This document shows, one piece after another, positions 42,140 to 50,153 of a stretch of 64,000 nucleotides of DNA. Below the pieces are notes generated by a model. That model worked only from the letters and a program-made list of their open reading frames with translations. It was not told the origin of the DNA and did not search any database. Position 1 is the stretch's first letter, and each line of letters begins with the position of its first letter. The position numbers and the translations under genes were made by a program. Where the stretch lies: the NCBI RefSeq assembly GCF_042646385.1, contig NZ_JBHRTO010000001.1, positions 2,418,001-2,482,000 of the forward strand, written 5' to 3'. This stretch comes from Cypionkella sinensis. Lineage in GTDB: Bacteria > Pseudomonadota > Alphaproteobacteria > Rhodobacterales > Rhodobacteraceae.

Positions 42140-42970
42140 ATGACTGACCAGAACAGCTATCATTACGCCGTCATCGCGCGCGCGTTGAAGATCATCGACG
42201 AGGGCGGCCCCGGCCTAAGCCTCGATGATCTGGCCGCGCGGATGGGGATGAGCCCTGCGCATTTTCAGCGCACGTTTTCGCAATGGGTGGGTGTCAGCCC
42301 CAAAAGGTATCAGCAATATCTGACGCTGGACCATGCGCGCCGTTTGCTGGCGGACCGTTTCACCGTGTTGGAAACGGCCCATGCGGCGGGGCTTTCCGGC
42401 GGCGGGCGTTTGCATGATCTGTTTTTGACATGGGAGGCGATGAGCCCGGGTGAATATGCGACGGGTGGTGCAGGATTGGTGATCCGTTGGGGCTATTTCC
42501 TGACTCCGTTCGGCGAGGCGCTGGTGATGGCGACCGATCGCGGCATTTGCGGGATGGGCTTTACCGAGGAGTTTGGCAGGGACTGGTCGATGACAGACCT
42601 GACATCGCGCTGGCCCAATGCGACCTTTATCGAGGACACCAGCATTGAACCGCTTGTCACCGAGGCGATGGCTGGGCGCGGGGCGCGTCTGCATCTGATC
42701 GGGGCGCCGTTTCAGCTGAAGGTCTGGGAGGCGCTGCTGCACGTCCCCTCTGGCCAAGTCACGACCTATTCGGAAATTGGCAAGGCTGTCGGGCATCCCA
42801 CGGCACAACGGGCCGTTGGCACGGCGGTGGGGCGCAACCCGATCAGCTTTCTGGTGCCATGCCATCGGGCGCTGCGCAAATCGGGCGGTTTGGGCGGCTA
42901 TCACTGGGGCTTGCCCGTCAAGCGTGCGATGCTGGCATGGGAAGCGGCGCGCGCGGATGCAAGGGGATGA
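42140..42970 (+). CDS. Ada-like fusion: AraC-type regulator and O6-alkylguanine-DNA alkyltransferase
   Basis: A 276-residue protein. Residues about 8-105 are an AraC-type double helix-turn-helix (DDLAARMGMSPAHFQRTFSQ), and the C-terminal half is an MGMT domain with the suicide cysteine Cys241 in FLVPCHRAL. The N-terminal zinc methylphosphotriester domain of Ada is absent, so the usual methyl switch on the regulator is missing. It repairs O6-methylguanine and may sense it. It follows AGGAG at seven bases and lies by nth, a DNA repair neighbour. Confidence 0.9.
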   Translation: MTDQNSYHYAVIARALKIIDEGGPGLSLDDLAARMGMSPAHFQRTFSQWVGVSPKRYQQYLTLDHARRLLADRFTVLETAHAAGLSGGGRLHDLFLTWEAMSPGEYATGGAGLVIRWGYFLTPFGEALVMATDRGICGMGFTEEFGRDWSMTDLTSRWPNATFIEDTSIEPLVTEAMAGRGARLHLIGAPFQLKVWEALLHVPSGQVTTYSEIGKAVGHPTAQRAVGTAVGRNPISFLVPCHRALRKSGGLGGYHWGLPVKRAMLAWEAARADARG

Positions 42971-43106
42971 TCGCGGCGTTTTTCAGCATTTTCACATCTG
43001 CGCGATAAATTGCCAATTCAACTTGGGAACCATGCCGAATGGTGCGCGTTGATATATAGCTAGCGGCGAGGCCGAAGCGGCCCACCCAGACAATTCAGAG
43101 GCAGCC

Positions 43107-43760
43107 ATGATGTTCAAGACCCCGGTTATCATCTCTACCGTCACGCTGATGGCGCTGACAGCCTGCGTTAACCCCGATGCTTATCCGAATGACCCGAATG
43201 CCCGCGCCAAGAATGGTGCGATCGTCGGCGGTATGCTGGGCGCGGTTGCCGGGGCTACCAGCAAGGGCGACGACCGTCTGGCGAAAGCCGTGATCGGTGG
43301 TGCGTTGGGGGCTGCTGTTGGGGGCGCGATTGGGTCGAGCCTGGATGCACAGGCCGCAGATCTGCGCGGTTCGCTGTCGTCGAACGTGTCCGTGACCAAC
43401 AACGGCCAGTATCTGGTGGTGAACATGCCGCAAGACGTGCTGTTCGCCAGCGACAGCGCTACGCTGCGCCCGGACCTGACCTCGGATCTGCGCGCGGTGG
43501 CATCGTCGCTGAACCGCTATCCGAATTCGACCATTGAGGTGATCGGCCACACCGACAACACCGCCTCGCAAGCCTATAACCAAGACCTGTCGCAGCGCCG
43601 CGCCTCGGCTGTGGCGAATGTGCTGATCAGCTCGGGCGTGCCGGCTGGTCGTGTGGCGGCCTATGGCCGTGGCGAGGATCAGCCGATTGCCTCGAACCTG
43701 ACCGCTTCGGGCCGGGCGCAGAACCGTCGGGTTGAGATCATCATTCGCCCGACTCGTTAA
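43107..43760 (+). CDS. OmpA-family outer-membrane lipoprotein (YiaD-like)
   Basis: A 217-residue lipoprotein: signal ending MALTAC (lipobox), two glycine-zipper stretches (GAIVGGMLGAVAGATS, AVIGGALGAAVGGAIG) and a C-terminal OmpA domain with DVLFASDSATLRPDL, IEVIGHTDNTASQAYNQDLS and AQNRRVEIII. It links the outer membrane to peptidoglycan. GAGG lies five bases before the first of two ATGs. A terminator follows. Confidence 0.88.
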   Translation: MMFKTPVIISTVTLMALTACVNPDAYPNDPNARAKNGAIVGGMLGAVAGATSKGDDRLAKAVIGGALGAAVGGAIGSSLDAQAADLRGSLSSNVSVTNNGQYLVVNMPQDVLFASDSATLRPDLTSDLRAVASSLNRYPNSTIEVIGHTDNTASQAYNQDLSQRRASAVANVLISSGVPAGRVAAYGRGEDQPIASNLTASGRAQNRRVEIIIRPTR

Positions 43761-43778
43761 GTCTGGCGGCATGTTTGC

Positions 43779-43804
43779 AAGGGCCGGGGGCAACTCCGGC
43801 CCTT
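43779..43804 (+). terminator. Intrinsic terminator after the OmpA lipoprotein gene
   Basis: AAGGGCCGG (43779-43787) pairs with CCGGCCCTT (43796-43804), followed by TG-T. The stem is 9 bp. Confidence 0.8.
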
Positions 43805-43824
43805 TGTCGTTGAGCGGCTTGCAG

Positions 43825-43847
43825 ATTGGTCATATGTTTGCACCAAT
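43825..43847 (+). promoter_or_regulatory. Probable operator of the GntR/FadR gene
   Basis: ATTGGT and ACCAAT are inverted around an 11-base spacer, 15 bases before the GntR start. TTGGT/ACCAA half sites are typical of FadR-group regulators, so autoregulation is likely. Confidence 0.5.
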
Positions 43848-43862
43848 CAGCCGGAGCCGTTC

Positions 43863-44630
43863 ATGCCCTTCCTTAAAATTGACGCCGAGAAACTGTCACA
43901 TTCTGTGGTGCAGCAGATTGAATTGCTGATCCTGCGCGGCATCCTGCGCCCCGGCGAGCGTCTGCCGTCAGAGCGGGAACTGTCTGAGCGTATGGGGGTA
44001 TCGCGGCCATCACTGCGCGAGGCAGTGGCGGATTTGCAGGCGCGCGGGTTGTTGATCAGCCGGCCCAATGCGGGGATTTTTGTGGCCGAGGTGCTGGGTT
44101 CGGCATTCTCCCCGGCGCTGATCGGTTTATTTTCAGCGCATGAAGAGGCTGTGTTCGATTACATCGACTTCCGCCGTGATATGGAAGGTTTGGCGGCAGA
44201 GCGGGCGGCGCGGCTGGGGTCGGACACCGATCTGGCGGTGATTGATGCGATTTTCACCAAGATGGAAGCCGCACACAGCAAGCGCGACCCGACCGATGAG
44301 GCCGAGTTGGATGCGACGTTTCACATGGCGATCATCGAGGCCAGCCATAATGTGGTGATGCTGCATATGATGCGCGCGATGTATGATCTGCTGCGGATGG
44401 GCGTGTTTTATAATCGGCAGATGATGTTCAAGAACCGGCTGACCCGTGATCAATTGCTGGATCAACACCGCGCCATAAACGCAGCCTTGCAGGCGCGTGA
44501 CCCACAGGCCGCGCGGGCGGCGGTGGTGACGCATCTGGGATTTGTGGAAACCGCGATGGCGGATCAGATCAAGGCGAACCGGAATGAGGCGGTGGCCAAG
44601 CAACGTTTGCAGCACGAGCAATCGAAGTAG
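43863..44630 (+). CDS. GntR/FadR-family transcriptional regulator
   Basis: A 255-residue protein with an N-terminal winged helix (LILRGILRPGERLPSERELS, MGVSRPSLREAVADLQARGL) and a C-terminal FCD ligand domain (DATFHMAIIEASHN...DQHRAINAALQARD). Members such as PdhR and LldR respond to carboxylic acids. The ligand is unknown here. The only obvious local carboxylate pathway is glcEF, at the other end of the window. A terminator separates it from the atp operon. Confidence 0.87.
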   Translation: MPFLKIDAEKLSHSVVQQIELLILRGILRPGERLPSERELSERMGVSRPSLREAVADLQARGLLISRPNAGIFVAEVLGSAFSPALIGLFSAHEEAVFDYIDFRRDMEGLAAERAARLGSDTDLAVIDAIFTKMEAAHSKRDPTDEAELDATFHMAIIEASHNVVMLHMMRAMYDLLRMGVFYNRQMMFKNRLTRDQLLDQHRAINAALQARDPQAARAAVVTHLGFVETAMADQIKANRNEAVAKQRLQHEQSK

Positions 44631-44636
44631 CGCATG

Positions 44637-44666
44637 AAAAAGCCCGGCGCGCTGCACCGGGCTTTT
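44637..44666. terminator. Bidirectional terminator between the GntR gene and the atp operon
   Basis: AAAAAGCCCGG (44637-44647) and CCGGGCTTTT (44657-44666) form a 10-bp stem with T-runs on both strands, between convergent units. Confidence 0.9.
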
Positions 44667-44685
44667 CAGGAATCGTCACTGGCGA

Positions 44686-45252
44686 TCAGTGAAACTTGGC
44701 GTCCACCGTGGCAATCGCCGCGTCAATCGAGGCCGAGGCCGCTTCTGCGGTGTTTTGCTTGGCCAGCACTTCGCCAGCGGCAGCAACGGCAACCGAAATC
44801 GCACTTTCGCGGACTTGGCGCAGCGCGCCAGCCTCAGCCGAAGCGATCTGCTCTTCTGCAGCAGCCAGACGGCGTGCGATGGAAGCGGTCAGATCAGCCT
44901 TGGCCTGCTTGGCAGCAGCTTCGGCTTCTTCCTTGGCAGAAGCGATGATGCGCGCCGATTGCTCGGCCACTTCCTTGTGCTTGGCATCGTAAGAGGCCAG
45001 CAATGCCTTGGCTTCGTCGCGCAGGGCTTTCGCCTCATCCAGTTCAGCCTTGATGCGGGCTGCACGGGCGTCAAGCGCCTTGGCCAGCAAACCGGGCACA
45101 CCGGTGTAAAGCAGGATGCCGACAAAGATCAGGAAGGCCAGCAGCACCACGAAGTTGGTGTTGTGCAGGCTGACCAGCGGCGCGCCGTGGCTGTCGGCGG
45201 TGACGACCGCAACGATGCCGAGCAGGGCGATGATGAGAAAGACGTTTTTCAT
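44686..45252 (-). CDS. atpF: ATP synthase F0 subunit b
   Basis: A 188-residue protein with an N-terminal membrane span (TNFVVLLAFLIFVGILLYTG, about residues 32-51) followed by a long charged helix, as in subunit b of the peripheral stalk. It is the last gene of the F0 operon; the b' gene ends four bases upstream of its ATG. Having b and b' genes side by side is typical of photosynthetic and related alphaproteobacteria. Confidence 0.93.
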   Translation of the reverse strand: MKNVFLIIALLGIVAVVTADSHGAPLVSLHNTNFVVLLAFLIFVGILLYTGVPGLLAKALDARAARIKAELDEAKALRDEAKALLASYDAKHKEVAEQSARIIASAKEEAEAAAKQAKADLTASIARRLAAAEEQIASAEAGALRQVRESAISVAVAAAGEVLAKQNTAEAASASIDAAIATVDAKFH

Positions 45253-45255
45253 CGC

Positions 45256-45801
45256 TTATCCTTTCAACCGCGCGGTGACGGCTGCCGTGATCGACCGGGC
45301 ATCTGCCTTGCCGCCCAATGCTGCCACCAGTTCCTTGGCCGTGTCTTTGGCCACTTCGGCAATCGCGTCTTGCGCGCCAGCCCGGATTTCGTCGATGCGG
45401 CCAGCCGATTCCGCAGCTTTTGCCGAGATTTCGAGATCGGCCTTTGCGATGGCTTTGTTCAGGTCTGCCTGAATGTCAGCCTTGGCAGCGGTGACGATCT
45501 TGCCAGCCTCTGCCCGCGCTGCGACCAGCGCATCGTTATAGGCTTTCTCAGCCGCAACGGCCTTTTGCTTCAACTCTTCCGCAGCCGCCAGATCATTGAC
45601 GATCGTGCCGCGCCGGGTTGCCAATGTGCCGCCGATGCGTGGCAGGGCCACCAGCTTCAGCACGAAGAAAATCACCAAGAGGGTGACGACAAGCCAGAAG
45701 ATCTGGTTTGCGAAATGGGTGGGGTCCAGCTGCGGCATTCCTGCCTTAGCGGCCTCATGCGCAACTTCCGTTGCGGCTTCAGTCGTGGTCGTGGTCGCCA
45801 T
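45256..45801 (-). CDS. atpX: ATP synthase F0 subunit b'
   Basis: A 181-residue b-type protein with one membrane span (HFANQIFWLVVTLLVIFFVL) and a long helical domain. It pairs with subunit b in the peripheral stalk. The ATG at 45801 is set by GGAGGG with good spacing; the longer frame begins inside the gap after atpE. The name atpX/atpG varies between genomes. Confidence 0.92.
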   Translation of the reverse strand: MATTTTTEAATEVAHEAAKAGMPQLDPTHFANQIFWLVVTLLVIFFVLKLVALPRIGGTLATRRGTIVNDLAAAEELKQKAVAAEKAYNDALVAARAEAGKIVTAAKADIQADLNKAIAKADLEISAKAAESAGRIDEIRAGAQDAIAEVAKDTAKELVAALGGKADARSITAAVTARLKG

Positions 45802-45884
45802 TTTGCCCTCCGTCGGACCCTTTTTGATGCTCAAGGGCGCCGCGCTTGGGCGGCACCCCTGACCGTAAGGATGCTGACGTCAGA

Positions 45885-46124
45885 TTAGACTGCGAACATC
45901 AACAGCAGAGCGACGAGGAACGAGAAGATCCCCAGAGCTTCTGCGAAGGCCAGACCGATGAACAGGGTCGCGGTTTGCGAGCCGGCTGCCGACGGGTTGC
46001 GCAGAGCGCCAGCCAGGAAGTTGCCAGCAACATTGCCAACGCCGATTGCGGCAGCGCCGGAACCGATAGCGGCCAGACCAGCGCCGATGAATTTGCCGAG
46101 TGCGGCTGCGGTTGCGAGATCCAT
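45885..46124 (-). CDS. atpE: ATP synthase F0 subunit c
   Basis: A 79-residue two-span proteolipid with the conserved ring segment GAGLAAIGSGAAAIGVGNVA, the polar loop RNPSAAG and the proton-carrying Glu in GLAFAEALGIFS. Its ring rotates as protons pass. It lies between atpB and atpX. Confidence 0.96.
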   Translation of the reverse strand: MDLATAAALGKFIGAGLAAIGSGAAAIGVGNVAGNFLAGALRNPSAAGSQTATLFIGLAFAEALGIFSFLVALLLMFAV

Positions 46125-46172
46125 GATATTCTCCTTACGATGGAATAGGTTAGATAGGGTTAAGAGCGGCGT

Positions 46173-46943
46173 TTAGTGGCCCGGATGCAGTGCATCTTTC
46201 AGGTAAACGCAGGTCAGGATGGTGAAAACGTAGGCTTGAATGAAGGCCACAAGAACCTCCAGCGCGTAGATTGCGGTGATGGCCAGAACCGACACCGGCG
46301 TTACCAGCACACCAATGCCCGAGATCAGGATCATCGGCGCGAAGGCGGCAAACACTTTCATAACCGCGTGGCCCGCCATGATGTTGCCTGCCAAACGAAT
46401 GGAATGGCTGACGGGGCGCACGAAGTAGGAAATCAATTCGATCAGCGCGATGATCGGACGCAGGATCAGCGGCGCATCTTTCATCCAGAACAGGCCGAGG
46501 AAGTGCAGACCGTGCTTCCAGAACCCCAGCAGGGTCACGAACAGGAACACGCCCACACCCATCACTGCGGTGACAGCGATATGCGAGGTTGGCGAGAACG
46601 AACCCGGCAGCAGGCCCAGCATGTTGGAAAACACGATGGTCAGGAACAGCGTCATGATCATCGGGAAATACTTCGCGCCGTCTTCGCCCGTCACATCGAC
46701 GACCATATTATGCACGAAATCGTAGCCCATCTCGCCGATGGACTGCAGGCGCGAGGGCACCAGTTTGCGGCCAGCCGAGCCGAAACCAAAGATGAAGATC
46801 ACAGCCAGAGCGGCCAGCAGCAGCCAGACGGTTGCGTTGGTGATGGTGTACCAGTGGATCGGGCCCTCGCCAAACAGCGGGTGAACCTCGAACTGCTGGA
46901 GCGGATGGAACGACAAACCACCTTCATGCGCTTCGGCTGCCAC
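46173..46943 (-). CDS. atpB: ATP synthase F0 subunit a
   Basis: A 256-residue polytopic subunit. The critical Arg is in SHSIRLAGNIMAGH, with further conserved FVRPVSHSIRL and VAFIQAYVFTILTCVYL. It forms the proton half-channels. I place the start at GTG 46943, because AGGAAG lies six bases before it and it directly follows the atpI stop. An upstream ATG at 46964 is in frame but sits inside atpI with no ribosome binding site. Both starts give the same core protein. Confidence 0.93.
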   Translation of the reverse strand: MAAEAHEGGLSFHPLQQFEVHPLFGEGPIHWYTITNATVWLLLAALAVIFIFGFGSAGRKLVPSRLQSIGEMGYDFVHNMVVDVTGEDGAKYFPMIMTLFLTIVFSNMLGLLPGSFSPTSHIAVTAVMGVGVFLFVTLLGFWKHGLHFLGLFWMKDAPLILRPIIALIELISYFVRPVSHSIRLAGNIMAGHAVMKVFAAFAPMILISGIGVLVTPVSVLAITAIYALEVLVAFIQAYVFTILTCVYLKDALHPGH

Positions 46944-46944
46944 G

Positions 46945-47304
46945 TCAGTCTTCCTCTTCATCATCGGCCACCGAGGTGGCGTTTGCTTGCGGACCTTGGG
47001 CTTGCGCGGCCTTGTCCTGCATCTCTTTTGCCGAGCGCAGCATGGTTTTCACCCCCGCCGCAAACCCAGCCAACACGAACAGCACCAGAAAAATCGGCAT
47101 GGTCCCAAACAGGGTATCCAGCCCGTATCCGATGCCAAAGCCGATCAGCAGACCGGCTACAAGCTCTATCACCATGCGCCAGGCAAGCTGTGCCTGACGG
47201 TGCTTTTCCTCATTCGCGCTGCGCCGGGGCGCTGCGGCGGCTTTGGCGGTTTCGATCCGCTTTTCGAGGGCGGCCAAGCGCTCACGATCTGCGTCAGATA
47301 CCAC
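46945..47304 (-). CDS. atpI: ATP synthase subunit I (AtpI/AtpZ-like)
   Basis: A 119-residue protein with two membrane spans (MVIELVAGLLIGFGIGYGLD and MPIFLVLFVLAGFAAGVKTM) and charged ends, as in the AtpI/AtpZ helper that aids F0 assembly. The start is GTG with AGGAGG eight bases upstream. It heads the F0 operon. The 193-base gap upstream carries the operon promoter and that of the divergent ArsR gene. Confidence 0.9.
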   Translation of the reverse strand: MVSDADRERLAALEKRIETAKAAAAPRRSANEEKHRQAQLAWRMVIELVAGLLIGFGIGYGLDTLFGTMPIFLVLFVLAGFAAGVKTMLRSAKEMQDKAAQAQGPQANATSVADDEEED

Positions 47305-47497
47305 GGCAAAAGCCTCCTGAAGGTTGCGGCATACCTACGAACAGGGGGCGAATGAGTCAAGTATCGAAAAATTCCATTAGTGCTTTGATATTGCTTGTAT
47401 TTATGGACGCGCTCAGATTGCCGGATGCCATCCATCGCGCTTTCGCATATTCAACCATTTGGTTGACGATCCCGTGAGGGCTTGGGATAGTCATGAT

Positions 47498-47851
47498 ATG
47501 GCAGCCCATCTCGACACCGTTTTCGCCGCTTTGGCTGACCCGACCCGGCGGGCGATTTTGGCCATGTTGCTGGAAGATGATATGGCCGTCACCGACGTGG
47601 CCGAACCGTTTCAGATGAGCCTGACGGCGATTTCCAAGCACTTGGGCATCTTGGCAGATGCAGGTCTGATCAGTCGTGAAAAGCGCGGCAGGGTGATCTG
47701 GTGCAAGCTTGAGCCGGACGCTTTGCGCAATGCTAGCGTGTGGATGCAGGGTTTCGGGCAATTCGAAGCGGTGGATCTGGACGCGTTCGAGCGATTTCTG
47801 GCGGATGAGTTGGCGGAAGACGATGCCGAGGGGCATTCCACCAAAGAATGA
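47498..47851 (+). CDS. ArsR-family transcriptional regulator
   Basis: A 117-residue winged-helix protein: LDTVFAALADPTRRAILAML, the recognition region FQMSLTAISKHLGILADAGL and wing REKRGRVIWCKLEP. The typical metal-binding Cys pair in the recognition helix is absent, so metal sensing is unlikely; such members often regulate SRPBCC/START genes. No such gene is next to it. It is divergent from atpI. Confidence 0.87.
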   Translation: MAAHLDTVFAALADPTRRAILAMLLEDDMAVTDVAEPFQMSLTAISKHLGILADAGLISREKRGRVIWCKLEPDALRNASVWMQGFGQFEAVDLDAFERFLADELAEDDAEGHSTKE

Positions 47852-48005
47852 TTATCTGGCGACAGAAGGCCGGATTACGACCAATGCAGCAACCGATTGT
47901 TTCACACGGCGCGAAATCGGCCAGAAACTAACGCGTGTCGGTCATTTTCCCGCCGCGATTCAACTTCAGATTGGTCTTAACGAAGTTTAGCCGCAGGAGA
48001 TCACC

Positions 48006-48173
48006 ATGAAATTCGGATACGCCCTGTTCGCCCGTTTTGGCCTGTTCGCCCGCAAGGCCGATACTGGCCCGGATATGTTTGACATGCGGCTGGAACGCAC
48101 CCGCACCCGCGAAGCGCGGCGGGAAGCGCAACCGATGCTGTTCAAAACGAGACTGACACCCCTGGAAGCTTAA
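48006..48173 (+). CDS. 55-residue protein of unknown function, convergently overlapping mipZ
   Basis: MKFGYALFARFGLFARKADT followed by an Arg-rich tail (RLERTRTREARREAQ). The ATG has AGGAG six bases upstream, a strong signal for a genuine gene. Its last 32 bases overlap the 3' end of mipZ on the other strand. The first half is weakly amphipathic. No family is recognised. Confidence 0.6.
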   Translation: MKFGYALFARFGLFARKADTGPDMFDMRLERTRTREARREAQPMLFKTRLTPLEA

Positions 48174-48951
48174 GCTCTTTCATCAGGTCGCGCAGTTCTT
48201 GCCGCGCGGCGATGTTGGAAAGGTTCAGCTGATCAACGCCGGTGTCCTTGAGATCAAGCAAGGTCAGACCGCGCGGGAACAGTTCGCGAAAGATCACCCG
48301 CTCGGAAAAACCGGGTGAGACACGAAAGCCGATGCGCTTGGAAAGTTCCTCCAACGCGGCACCCACCTTCTTCTTGTTGTGCATCTGCTGCGCGCCAAGC
48401 CGATTGCGCAACACGATCCAATCAATCGGCTTCAGCCCCGCCTGTGCGCGCAACTGCCGCGCGTTCCACACCATCTCGGAATAGATTGACGGGCCTTTGA
48501 CCTTGCCGGTTTCGGCATCGACGCGGGCCAGCAGATCAAAGTCGATGAAGCTATCGTTCAAGGGCGTGATCAGGGTATCGGCCAAGGAATGCGCCACTTG
48601 TGACAGCCGCGTGTGGCTGCCGGGGCAGTCGATCAGGATGAAGTCCGACACAGGCTCCAGTTGTGCCACGGCGGATGACAGACGCGCGTCAAACGCGTTT
48701 TCCCCTTGCGCCAACGAGCCCGCCTCAACCTCGGGCAGATCGCGGTAATCGGGGGTGGGCAGATCGAGGCCAGAGCGCGCCAGGAAGGCGCGGCGGTTTT
48801 CGACATAGCGGCCGAAGGATTTTTGCCGCAGATCAAGGTCTAGCGCGCCAACGCGATGGCCCATCCGGCACAATGCTGTCGCGACATGCATACAGGTGGT
48901 CGATTTGCCCGAGCCACCCTTTTCATTGCCGACAACGATGATATGCGCCAT
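48142..48951 (-). CDS. mipZ: MipZ-type ParA ATPase, division-plane positioning
   Basis: A 269-residue ParA-family ATPase with the deviant Walker A GNEKGGSGKST (residues 8-18), LDLDLRQKSFGRYVENRRAF, the Walker B-like FILIDCPG, PLNDSFIDFDLL and RVIFRELFPRGLTLLDL, all characteristic of MipZ rather than Soj or MinD. MipZ forms a gradient from the cell poles and inhibits FtsZ there. The ATG at 48951 starts MAHIIVVGNEKGG. It is a single gene with a convergent small neighbour. Confidence 0.92.
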   Translation of the reverse strand: MAHIIVVGNEKGGSGKSTTCMHVATALCRMGHRVGALDLDLRQKSFGRYVENRRAFLARSGLDLPTPDYRDLPEVEAGSLAQGENAFDARLSSAVAQLEPVSDFILIDCPGSHTRLSQVAHSLADTLITPLNDSFIDFDLLARVDAETGKVKGPSIYSEMVWNARQLRAQAGLKPIDWIVLRNRLGAQQMHNKKKVGAALEELSKRIGFRVSPGFSERVIFRELFPRGLTLLDLKDTGVDQLNLSNIAARQELRDLMKELKLPGVSVSF

Positions 48952-49019
48952 ATCGCTTCCCCTTTGGTCTTTCCGGCTTCCTATACGGTTAGCGGCAGAA
49001 AGGGGAAGCGGGAAGTTGC

Positions 49020-49451
49020 TTATGACATCGGCACGTCGGAATCGCACAGACGCACGGTGTTGATACATTCGGGCTCGGGCGACCCTGTGGCGTGCCAGCA
49101 GTAGCGGTCAGGATTGGTCAGGGGGCGAAACTCCCACGTCCGAAGCGCGCCGGTGGGATCGCGCATGTCTTCACTGTCAAACTGGATGAGGATGCCTTGC
49201 GCAGTGCGACCCAGAACGGCAAACGGCAGGTCTATCGCCAAAAGCATGTCGGTGGTGCCGTTCAGATCGCTGAAAACTTGCACCGCTCCGCGCTTGCGAT
49301 CCTTGCTGAAGATCACGTGCTGCGGCGCGCCTTTGCAGGTTTCGACAAAACCGTCGGGATCGCCGTACACGCCAGAAAGTTGTTCAAACACGTCATTTTC
49401 CGCATGGGCGGGCAGTGCAAGGCATGTCAGGGCGAATAGGATGCGGAGCAT
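49020..49451 (-). CDS. Secreted protein of unknown function
   Basis: A 143-residue protein with a signal peptide (MLRILFALTCLALPAHAEND). It contains several cysteines (ETCKGAP, RYCWHATG, PECINTVRLCDS) that could form two disulfides. No family is recognised. The ATG at 49451 starts right at the signal. It precedes mipZ on the same strand with 68 bases between, so co-transcription is possible. Confidence 0.7.
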   Translation of the reverse strand: MLRILFALTCLALPAHAENDVFEQLSGVYGDPDGFVETCKGAPQHVIFSKDRKRGAVQVFSDLNGTTDMLLAIDLPFAVLGRTAQGILIQFDSEDMRDPTGALRTWEFRPLTNPDRYCWHATGSPEPECINTVRLCDSDVPMS

Positions 49452-49492
49452 GCCGCCTGATGCCACGCAAATGCGGCGAAATCAGGGGCGGC

Positions 49493-49524
49493 AAAAGAAA
49501 AGGGCGCCTCCGCAGAGACGCCCC
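49493..49524 (-). terminator. Terminator after rpmE
   Basis: GGGCGCCTC (49502-49510) and GAGACGCCC (49515-49523) form a stem with one G-T pair. Read on the minus strand it is followed by TTTTCTTTT. Confidence 0.85.
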
Positions 49525-49545
49525 AATTCTTGCCGTGGTGTGGGA

Positions 49546-49767
49546 TCAGAAACCCAGACCGGCGTATTTGTTCTTGAACTTCGACACGCGGCCGCCGGTG
49601 TCCATCAGTTTGGCCGAGCCGCCGGTCCATGCCGGATGCGCCAGCGGGTCGATGTCCAGCGCCATCTGGTCGCCGTCTTTGCCCCAGGTGGTTTTGGTCT
49701 GGAACACGGTGCCATCGGTCATTTTGACGTTGATGGTGTGATAGTCGGGGTGAATTCCGTCTTTCAT
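49546..49767 (-). CDS. rpmE: 50S ribosomal protein L31
   Basis: A 73-residue bL31 protein: MKDGIHPDYHTINVKMTDGT, HPAWTGGSAKLMDTGGRVSK. It has no zinc-binding cysteines, so it is the C-minus form. It follows rplS after 11 bases and ends at a terminator. Confidence 0.95.
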   Translation of the reverse strand: MKDGIHPDYHTINVKMTDGTVFQTKTTWGKDGDQMALDIDPLAHPAWTGGSAKLMDTGGRVSKFKNKYAGLGF

Positions 49768-49778
49768 CGCCCTGTTCC

Positions 49779-50153
49779 TTACTCTGCTTTGGGTTTGTAG
49801 TTGGTGTCTTCGACGATCCGGGCCGACTTGCCGCGACGATCGCGCAGGTAATACAGCTTGGCGCGACGTACGCGGCCACGACGGACCACTTCGATGCTGT
49901 CGATGTTGGTCGAATACAGCGGGAACACACGTTCCACACCTTCGCCGAACGAAATCTTGCGGACGGTGAACGAAGCCGCGATGGTCGAGCCGCCCTTGCG
50001 AGCGATGCAGACGCCTTCGTAGTTCTGCACGCGCGAGCGAGTGCCTTCGGTCACTTTGTAGCCGACTTTCACGGTATCACCGGCTTTGAAATCCGGGATT
50101 TTCTTGCCAAGCGCAGCAATCTGCTCGGCTTCGAGTTGGGCGATCAGGTTCAT
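49779..50153 (-). CDS. rplS: 50S ribosomal protein L19
   Basis: A 124-residue bL19 protein: MNLIAQLEAEQIAALGKKIP, DFKAGDTVKVGYKVTEGTRS, RVQNYEGVCIARKGG, VERVFPLYSTNIDSIEVVRR. The ATG overlaps the stop of an upstream micro-ORF (ATGA). A 460-base gap with possible leader functions precedes it. rpmE follows. Confidence 0.96.
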   Translation of the reverse strand: MNLIAQLEAEQIAALGKKIPDFKAGDTVKVGYKVTEGTRSRVQNYEGVCIARKGGSTIAASFTVRKISFGEGVERVFPLYSTNIDSIEVVRRGRVRRAKLYYLRDRRGKSARIVEDTNYKPKAE

